Shown here: positions 18,901 through 27,027 of the stretch, piece after piece
How positions within the stretch are numbered: position 1 is the stretch's first letter
How the letters are laid out: every line of letters starts with the position of its first letter
Assembly (NCBI RefSeq): GCF_008831285.2
Contig: NW_022204619.1
Coordinates: forward strand, 1-27,027
Reading direction: 5' to 3'
DNA from: Nymphaea colorata
Taxonomy: Eukaryota; Streptophyta; Magnoliopsida; Nymphaeales; Nymphaeaceae
DNA: 27,027 bases
The notes under the pieces: generated by a model
The model's database searches: none
Seen by the model: only the letters and a program-made list of their open reading frames with translations
What the model was told of the DNA's origin: nothing
Position numbers and translations under genes: made by a program

Positions 18901-21900
18901 TGCAGTTGATGTTGTAGTTGAACGATTGGGAAGTCTTGGGCTAGAAGATCACCTCGATCTTGGCCTCGCCCTGCGCCGGAATCACGCCGTGCATCGGCTC
19001 CACAGAGAGCGAGTTGGAGTACTAGAGTTATCCCTTGACGGACTCGCGGTCGAAGGTGAAGGTGAGCGGCACGTCCTCCATGTTCTTGATGCCCACCAGT
19101 TCCTTGTTCTTGCCGCCGATGAGGAGCGGGCCGAAGTTGATCTTGCCCATGTCGAAGAAGACGTTGGGCTCCTTCACGCTGCCCACCATCATGAAGTACT
19201 GGATGATCTTCTCGTTGGGGATCTCGAAGATCCAGTAGCTCTCGTGCACGCCGATCAGGTCGGGAGTGTACTCGAAAATCATCTCGGACTTCTTGCCCGA
19301 CAGGATGGTGCCCTTTTGAGTCACGCATCTGAAGAAACCGGGGTTGGAGCCTTTGTCCTAGTTGATGCGCTTCCACTCGAAATCGTAGGCGAGAGAGGTG
19401 GGATTGATCACGTAGAACCTCTTCGTGTTCTTGACCTTCGTGCCGAGGGATTAGAACTCGACGATGTTGTACTTGGCCTCGATATCGGGCTTCTTCTCGC
19501 GGTAGTTGGAAGGGGCGAGCTAGAAGTGGCAAATCGGCCTTTCGGTTTCTCCGTTCAGCTCCAGGATCAGCTTCTACTGGTCGGGATTGAGGTTCTTGAT
19601 GGAAATCACCAGCAGTCTCTCGTTGGTTTCCTCGACCTCAGTGGGGAGAACCTGATGGTGAAGGTTTAGTCGCAGTTGGGATTGATGGTGCCAGTGTGGG
19701 GCGACACCGAGAAGAATCCCGAGTCTATTTTGCCAGTCTCCGAGCTGACTATCTTGCAATTGTAGTTCATCTTGATGGTGCTCGTGTTCTTGACCGACAC
19801 CTTGTGCACCCTGCTCGTGTACATCATGGTCGGCAGGAAGTCGATCACCTTCTCGCTCACCTCGTACCTCGCGAAGTCGCACACTGCGCTCGCCTTCAGA
19901 GTCAGGTTCTTCTCGGTCTTCTCGAGGACGGCACTCGTGGCTCAGCGATCACCTCCTCGATCTGGATGTTTGCCTACTCGCCAGGCTGTGGCTTCGGAGG
20001 CTTCTCCTCCTCCACCACTTTCTCCTCCTTCTTGGGAGCCTTCTTGTTGTCCTTCTTGCCGCCCTTCTTGGCGTTTTCGGCCTCCTCTTCCTTCTTCTTC
20101 CGCTCGTCCTCCTTCTTCTTCTCGATCCAGTCGAACTCGGTCTTGGTGACGAACCTCCTGATGGTCATGGAGTCGTCCCAGTCGTGGTACTCCTCTCCCG
20201 CCTGCTTGATCTGCACCGACTCGCAGACAATGGCAGGTCCTTGTGGGAAACCGCCTTGTCGGACTTGAAGATGATGGTGACGGCCTTGCTGGTCTTGGTT
20301 GCGATGTGGCCGACCCTGGGAACAAAGGTAAAGTCGTCGTTCGATGCCCACTGGAACTTGATCGTTCGTTCGCGTTGTTCTTAATGAGAAGTTCAATCTC
20401 TTCTCCTCCTTTATGATGCAGTCGCCAAAGGATATCTTATCCTCTTCCTCCGATGGCAAATTCTCAAACAGTATTTCCTCATTGTATGCCTATCCTTCAA
20501 TCCTGAAACGCATCGACTAGAATTGGTTGAGAAGGGTATTGGCGTGATTTCCCAGAACTTTACTCCAGCTTCTTTGGGCTTGAATCGATGTTGAAGATGC
20601 CGTAGCTCTTGGGAGTGAGGGAAATGGAGTTATTATCGATGAACTTGAAGTGGTCGTTGGGAGTGAGCTAGAACTTGGCTGTTGCTGGGATGGTGCCTTA
20701 GTTCTTCAGACTTATCGACTGCGTGCAAGCCTTGCCGATCCTTGTCTTGGGGAATTTGAGAAGCAAAGTCCTTTCATCAAAGTAGTCCTTAGGCTTCTCT
20801 ACCTTTATCGTCGGAAGAGCGCCTTATCCTTTCAGATCGAAATCAGCTTATGTGTCTTTGGCTACTGATCACCATTATCAACGATGGCTGAGAACATGCC
20901 TGCATACGATGCCATAATGGTCGGATTGAAGATAAGCTTGACGTACTGATGCTCGTGAGGAGGAATCTTCACCTCCTTGGGATCAACATCAAAAGCAAAT
21001 TGCTATATGGCGTTCGGCGCCTTTTTCTTCGTCTATAGCTTCACAGTACATGGCACCTTATTGTTGTTTTAGATCTTTATCTTCTAGACTATTCCTTCGG
21101 GTTTTTGGAAGGGACTAGAGTGCCGAAGTTGAACAATCTTTCATCCACGTAGAACACGTTTGATTTTATCATATTTTCAATGCTGCTGGACTGCTGCTGG
21201 TTCTGCAGGACAAGCTGTTCCTCGAAGATGGTTTCGAAGTTCTATGTGTTGATGCCTGGAATGCATGACTCAGCAACGAGCTCGTAGAGAATGCCGTTTG
21301 GCTCGTCATTGGGATTGCGGTTTTAAACATCCACTGCTATCTTCTGCTCGAATAGTTTTTGCCCTTTGCCAGCGAAGGAGACTTAGATGATGGCGCTGCT
21401 GTCAGGAGCGATGGTGCCTGAGTTTGGATTGATGGTCCATTGGCCTATCTTGAGGCCAGCTTCCTCCTTGGCTCCCTTGCCGCCCTTCTTGGCCTCTTTC
21501 TTCACCTCTTTGGCTTCCTTCTTTCCTCCTTTCTTGGGATCGGCAGCAACAGGGCGGTCACATTGTTAGCAGCTTCCAGTTTGGCCTGTCTCTACTTCTC
21601 CACATTGGCTAGAAGCTATTTCCTAAACTCTTCATTTCCGAAGTCGAACAGGCAATAGTTGAACTCGAACAGGCCCTAGTTCTTGATCTCGAAGCTCCTG
21701 ACCTTGGTCTAATTGAACTGGACTGGTCCAAAGTTCATGTTCTTGAGAGGAGTGACGGAGTAGCTGCTAAAGACAGAGTTGACTGCAACGTTAATGGGGA
21801 CCACCTTGGTGATTTCCAATGTCTTTCCCTCAGAACTTCCATGTTGATGTCAGTTGTGTTGTTGTTGGTCTTCAGCTTAACTTCCTTCAATGAGCTGAAC

Positions 21901-24900
21901 CTCACCAGATCTATTTGGTGCTGTTGGGTTCCAGCTACAACTGGGATGGCTATATCTTGAATGAATCCTTGTAGAGCTTTTTCTTCATCACGAATGAAAG
22001 CTTCACGTTGTAGAGGCCGATGTTTTTAACCGTAAATGTCCTGTCCACGAAGTCTCCTACACGCACTGCTTAGAAGTTCAGTAAGTTCTCAGTGTTATCG
22101 TTGGGGAATTTAAGCTCCACGCTAATGTCAAACGCCTCAGCTTCAATGTTGATATCCTTTGGTTCGCTTATCTTCTTGAGTCCCTCAGTGTCTTCAGCTA
22201 CCAGCTTCAGGACTTCGTTGAATTTTTGCTGTTTGATGGCCTTGAAGGTGACCTAAATGGTGATGCTTTCGCTCGGCTTGAGTCTTCCCTGCTTGATATT
22301 GACTGAGAACTAAGTGGAAAGCTTTTCGCATCCCTATAGTCTGAAATCAACAGGAATGGCGCTCGTATTCTTGATCTTCAGTTCTCTCTTTATCGTTTGG
22401 TTTAGCAGGATCCTGGTGAACTTCAATGGAGCTCCTTCCAAGATTTCAATCGATGGCTTTGAGCCCTGGCATCTAAGCGGAATCACCAGAGGAACTGGAT
22501 TGTCCTTTATCATCACGATCAGCTCATCCTTAAACTACTTAGCTTCGTCGGGATCGCCCAAACTCTGATGTCCTTGGTCTGCTCAGTCGATTAGATCTCC
22601 ATGCGGTCCACTGAGACGGTAAAGACGTTCTTTTTGAAGGCTGGATCATTGTCGATTATGGAGCTCAGGAAGGCAAATTCAAGGTTAGCTGGGTAGTGGC
22701 CGTTGTTGGTCAGCTTAAATACCGAAGAATTAGTATTCAGATCTATTTTTCATTCTTCTTCTCCGCATTCTTGCCGATGAGGAGCGGTCCAAAATCAAAG
22801 ACTCCTTCAGATAGAACAAACGTCTTGGAAAGATAGCTCTCAGGGACTGTGGGCGGCCTTGTCTTTCTCACGTTATTGTGGAAGATATTTTTGGGGACGT
22901 TGGAGATGGAAGGGAAGTCGGTTCTTCCTGAGATGGGCATGACGATCTTCTTGAGGTTGTAGCTGTTCTCGAAGGTAAGGTTGCTTTAGAAGTTGCCGGG
23001 AACCTTGCTGAAGAACTTGACGTAGAGTCTGAGAGTAGATTCTGGCGGAATTATCCATCTTGTTTCGTCCTTAGTCAGTTCGGCAATGTTCAAGTCATCG
23101 ATGCTGGGGATGTATTCAGGTTCCTCCACTTTGGATTTGTCCTTTCGCATGGTCATTGACTTTTTCTTGTCTTCTTTCTTTTAGATTTTGCGGAAGGGAC
23201 GTATTTATTCTACTTCGGAGTGTAGATTTAGAACTATTTGATGAGCTTCGACTCGAAAGCCTTAGCGATCGGTTTGCTGATGACTTACTCATAGGTTGGC
23301 TCTGGAAGAGGTTATTTCATGGGATCTCTGTAGAAGGGAATGGGGACTAGCTATCTAATGTTCTTCTTCTGGAGCAAGTTAGTGTTTGTGATTGGGAAAG
23401 CAATGATGTCTCTGATTCCCAGTGAGTAGGCACTTGGCTTGTCTGCTACTTCTTACTTCATCCTTATTGATCTCGAAGAAAATGGATCTCTGAAAATTTG
23501 CTGAGTTGGCGCCACCTAAAGCTCGTTTCTGAACATCTTTGTTAGGATTGTGCGCTTGTCTTCATATTTCTTCTTCTCGGCTTCATCTCCTTCAGCAATC
23601 GTAAAGGTAACTTCTTCTTACTAGTCCTGTTCAAGCAGTTTTTTGACAGTCTTTTTCTAGTTGATTTTCATCAAGCCTTCCTCTCCTTCTGAATTCTTGC
23701 GTTATTTTTCTTCTACTTTTTCCACTTTAGGAGCATGGTAGAGATCAATGAGATTGACTGCTTCGGTTCCTAGTGCTTTGAGGATCAAGGAAATGGCTAC
23801 TGTTTCGTCTGAGAGATGCTTTGAATGCAAATTGTCAAAGACACATCCAGCGTTGCATTCTGGGTGCTTGACTCTTTGCTTGATGGCTTAGAGCCAAAGC
23901 TATTCTGGTAAAAATTCATAAAATGCTTCATTCGATGGTCCTAGTTTTTCCTACAGCTCCTTAGCCTTCTTTCCAGCCTTTTGAAAGCTTTTTCCCTTTC
24001 TTGGACAGCAAGTTCAAACTATTTCCTTCGCTCAGCCAAATAAGCTTTGATCTTGTCTGCAGTTTCATTGCGTGTTTCCAATACCCATCCAATGATTTCA
24101 TCCACTTTGATCAAAGCGCGCTTGTGAAGCTTACTTATCTGCTGAGCAATATGAGTCTTTCCTGATTTGGGTGGACCAACAACAACCAAATGAAGAATAT
24201 TCTCGGAATCTACCTTTTTAGGGTATTAGATTTCTTCTGGAACTTATAGAAGCTTGTCGATTTGCTGCTGGATTCCTGCTTTTTGCTCTTCAGTTGCTGT
24301 CTATAGTGACTTCTTCAAAGCCTTGACTTTGTTTCCTTTCTATACTTCCTGAATGACTTATGGCCAAATCTTGCTTCCTGGCTCTCTTAAAGGCAAGAAG
24401 ACAACTCTTTCTCCCTCCTTCTTCTCTCCATTTCTCAACTATTCAAACGCAGCCAGCAGCTCCATTTCTGATTTGAAGGATTTATCGAAGTCCAAACTGA
24501 TAACTTCTGTTGCGTATCTTGAAGGATTGGAAAGCTCAATGGCTGCATACGATTTTTGTTGTATGGCAGGACTGGACCAAGCTTTATCTTAGTGGGAGCA
24601 GTATCAAGAGCAATGGCAGAGCCGCTTCCTCTAAGCTCGAGATTGATGACTTTAGGATTTCTTGTATTTTAATTGGGAATTTGATGACATAGTCTTTTTC
24701 TTGGGATGGAGTGAAGGAAGCTTTGACGATTTGGAAGCTACCAGCTGCTATTTTCCTGATGCTGGCTTCAGTTAGAACTTCAAGTCATTGTCCTTATCAT
24801 TTTTTCCCACCGGCTAGCGAAGATTCAACGCCCAATCGCAGGTTACTTCCTTTTCATTCAAAAACCTGAGAGTGATGGTCTTCTTTGCCCACATAGCACC

Positions 24901-27027
24901 TTCTGGAAGTCAACAATAGCTTCAGGATTACCGTCGATGATGATCTAAGGCACGGTGAGGTTGCTCAGGATCTCAAGCTTATACTTTGCTCCATTTTTCA
25001 CCTATAAAACGATGGAGTTTTTCATCCTTTTGCAAGGAGTGTTCTTCTTAGTGGCGAGAGTAACAGTCACACTGGCTTCCTCTCCTGGTGCAAGCTTGAT
25101 CTTGTCTGGAGTAATCTTGTAGTCTGTGGTCTTGAGCTGCCTCACATCAAAAGACATTTCAATAGGGAAATCACCGACATTTTTGTATTTTAGGACCTTT
25201 TTCTGAGTGCTTCCAACAATCACATTGGAAAAATCGCATATCCAAGAAGTCAAATATACATTTTCGTACAATTTGGTTTCGATGTTGTTGGCGTTTGCTT
25301 TTTCTGGCTTGATGTATTTGGTAATTTAGCTTTCGATTAGATTGCAGTAGAATCTTCTGTCAAGATCCTTCTATACTTCTTGCTTGAATTGCTCCACTGA
25401 TTTCATTTCCTTTTCTTTTTTCTTTGTCTTGTCCTTGCCGACCTTCTTGTTGTGAATCTCGTATTCTCTGGTGTATTTTTCAACCTATTCCTGCAATTTA
25501 AGATCATATTATGCGTTTTATATCCTTGGGAATTGGCATAGAAGCTCAGGATATACTCCTTTGCCTCTAACGACGATGGTTTCAGGATCGTAATAACCCA
25601 TTTGGATGTCAAAGCTTTCCTAAAACACTTCAGGCATGGTAGGACACACCTTTATGGTAATCTTATGCTTCTGTCCACCTGATATCTTGCCCTGCATTGG
25701 GATGATTTCCAGGAATGGCTTTCTTTTCACTCTTTCCACGTCTACTTTGAACTCAAATGTGACTTTTCCAGTGTTTTCGATGTAGATATCCTTGCTATTC
25801 CATTCACAGAACCTTTGCTCTCCGAAATCTAGTTACTTTTCGCTGATTTTTCCACCAATAAGTGAAGAATCTCCTTACAGCTTGACTTCGTAGTTGGGGC
25901 CTCCTTCCACATGGCATATCGCTGTCGCTCTGTAAAGAATGCCTCCTTGAGCATTGTAGATGAACTAAACTTCTTCCACCTGGTCTGGCTCCAAGACACC
26001 AGAGAGAGGAAGGATATCGAAGACTTCATTGATCGGGACTGATCCTGGGAACATAGAATTGGAAGAAATGTTCATCTTTCCTCCTCTCCCACGATTTCCT
26101 CTTCCAAAAACGCCCATTCGTAGGTGACTGGCATCAGAGAGATGTTTTTCATCAGCATTGATATTTTTTTGGTGGTATCGTTCAAAATGGCTCCGAAGTT
26201 GATGATTGAAGCTTCCATTTTCAGGTTGGGGAAGCAAACCTAGCCAACCAGCTCAATGGTTTCTCTGTAAGGATGATCAGCATAAATCACGTTGATTTTT
26301 CCATTGATTAAACCGGAAGTTTTATCCACTTTGAAATTGGGATCAAAGGAAACTTTGACCTTGGATGTTGCTCCTGGCTCCATGGAATGGTTTTCGTCAC
26401 TGACTGCGAATGGAGGAGAGACCTTTAAGCTGAAGTTAAGGGGAAGATTGGAGCCGCTTGTGAGGATGAGATCCTTTTAGATGGCCAAAATGGGGACATT
26501 CCTTTACCAGAAATACTTGAAATACAGTTTTTTCTCACTATAGTTGATGTTAGGCTGGGTGAAATCGCCTTCAATGTTCATTGCATAAAGCTGATTGGCC
26601 TTACGCTCGTTTCCCACCTGGGATAAAAGAAGAAATTGTTATGAAATTTTGCCTTTTTTCTGACTCATGGCGACGAATCTGAAGTATCTGCCGTATTTGG
26701 GAGGAATCGTCTCAGTCTATGGGTCAATGCTGAAGACAACTTCTTCTTCTGGCTTTTCCTCTTCTTTTTTCTTCTTCTCGGTTGCCTTCTTGCGTTGCCA
26801 TGTCAATTTTTGGCTCTTCCTGCCTCGGTTTTGGATGAAAATCTCCTTCACTGCAGTTTTGTAAGTGTAGATGGTGCCAAAGTTGAGACTCTCCAGGTTC
26901 TACTCGCAGTAGATTGTAGATCCTACTCCTTTTGCCTTCAAAGCAATGTCTTTGTCCTTGCCATCCTTTACAACGAAATGCAAATATCACTGAATTTGCT
27001 TGCATCATCGGCATTGCAGACGACATC
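15926..27027 (-). CDS. HYDIN: HYDIN homologue, central-pair axonemal protein (5' end outside window)
   Basis: About 3700 residues of HYDIN, the giant protein of the C2b projection of the ciliary central pair, needed for motility. It is built of repeated ASPM/SPD-2/Hydin (immunoglobulin-like) domains; characteristic stretches are FGPLLIGKNAEKK, IINPNSGTIAP-like linkers, YEIVYNPLTM and SFPFLKISNEFGTV. An adenylate-kinase-like P-loop domain lies at about 23450-24230 with Walker A VVVGPPKSGKTHIAQQ and the HYDIN-type CNAGCVFDNLHSKHL. Lys/Glu-rich linkers lie near 19975-20130, 21460-21555 and 26750-26800. The 5' end in the window reads GVGSTIYCEENLESLNFGTIYT, then FIQNRGRKSQKLTW, as in vertebrate HYDIN. 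The C-terminus IDFKNPFFEAFEFTVRIDN ... LSWIFYLQGE ends at TGA 15926-15928. At least one intron and many single-base losses interrupt it (for example near 17205, 17528, 16427, 16290 and 24000). Confidence 0.95.
16863..16881 (-). other. 19-nt intron in HYDIN
   Basis: On the minus strand GTAGATTTTAGATATGCAG. Splicing joins EFIFFKV to NMVINPADPQKEIVMASL. A 22-nt version starting three bases earlier (GTGGTA) also keeps frame, but GTA fits the other introns. Confidence 0.8.
23450..24240 (-). other. Adenylate-kinase-like domain inside HYDIN
   Basis: The segment begins with a beta-strand and Walker A loop (LVVVGPPKSGKT), then DEIIGWVLETRNETADKIKAYLAERRKEFE, a charged coil and FLPEELWLEAIKQRVKHPECNAGCVFDN, matching the order of the ADK-like insert known from vertebrate HYDIN. 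The Lys and Thr of the P-loop are present. One base is missing near 23990. Whether it binds or turns over nucleotide is not shown. Confidence 0.85.

Noticed and set aside
18680-19669. Long plus-strand open frame of 329 codons, and many similar antisense frames (for example 8625-9290, 12773-13234, 1969-2565)
   Set aside because: They lie opposite well supported genes, have biased Leu/Val/Glu/Asp composition typical of reverse-complement frames, and show no domain.
1-27027. UAA/UAG = Gln (Tetrahymena-type code)
   Set aside because: It was my first reading, but it gives a DQAD box, RFQTGNL, RQIP and RGQW; Glu gives the conserved residue in each case.
1-27027. Euplotes-like programmed +1 frameshifting as the cause of the frame changes
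   Set aside because: The shifts have the opposite sign, do not sit at AAA-TAA/TAG, and occur at different homopolymers; sequencing deletions are simpler.
1-27027. Oxymonad, diplomonad or Blastocrithidia origin (other altered codes)
   Set aside because: A mitochondrial carrier is present, UGA is a true stop, and HYDIN plus tiny introns fit a ciliate better.

Overview
The window is a gene-dense piece of a ciliate macronuclear-type genome. Its reading frames make sense only if TAA and TAG are sense codons and TGA is the sole stop. At well conserved sites those codons fall on glutamate: the E of the DEAD box (TAA, 13876-13878), the E of the carboxypeptidase motif RFETGNL (TAG, 1075-1077), the acidic residue of the carrier motif R-E-x-P (TAA, 7831-7833), the MORN motif RGEW (TAG, 15225-15227) and FCETKKEA in the helicase. 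UAR = Glu with UGA = stop is the code known from peritrich ciliates (NCBI table 30), so I infer a peritrich (Vorticella/Campanella/Epistylis group). A SLC25 carrier argues against amitochondriate flagellates with altered codes. Introns are minute, 17-22 nt, mostly exactly 20 nt, and begin GTA and end AG.

Layout, left to right: a dual-specificity phosphatase (minus, cut by the window start) divergent from a cytosolic carboxypeptidase (plus, 587-2541); an importin-7/8-like karyopherin (plus, 2718-6277); a degenerate Ras-like GTPase (plus, 6483-7168); a mitochondrial carrier (plus, 7361-8217). From there everything is on the minus strand: a coiled-coil protein (8270-9272), a DDB1/CPSF-A/SF3B3-family propeller protein (9346-12340), a DDX21-like nucleolar RNA helicase with GUCT and RRM domains (12388-14479), a MORN-repeat protein (about 14687-15871) and most of a HYDIN gene (15926 to beyond 27027). 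Intergenic gaps run from about 45 to about 210 bases; no gene-free stretch exceeds 300 bases. No tRNA, rRNA, mobile element or CRISPR array was seen.

Nearly every gene has several places where homology continues in the frame reached by adding one base, almost always at a short homopolymer. Because the change always has the same sign and hits conserved housekeeping genes, it looks like uncorrected long-read deletion error rather than gene decay. The CDS spans below therefore contain unresolved frame breaks, and protein lengths are given after allowing for them.

Functionally, HYDIN belongs to the ciliary axoneme (central pair) and the carboxypeptidase to tubulin modification; the MORN and coiled-coil proteins could also be cytoskeletal. 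The rest are housekeeping genes for nuclear import, ribosome biogenesis, RNA or ubiquitin-ligase scaffolding, and mitochondrial transport. Base composition changes sharply: HYDIN is GC-rich at its 3' end and AT-rich towards its 5' end, and the propeller gene is AT-rich between GC-rich neighbours.
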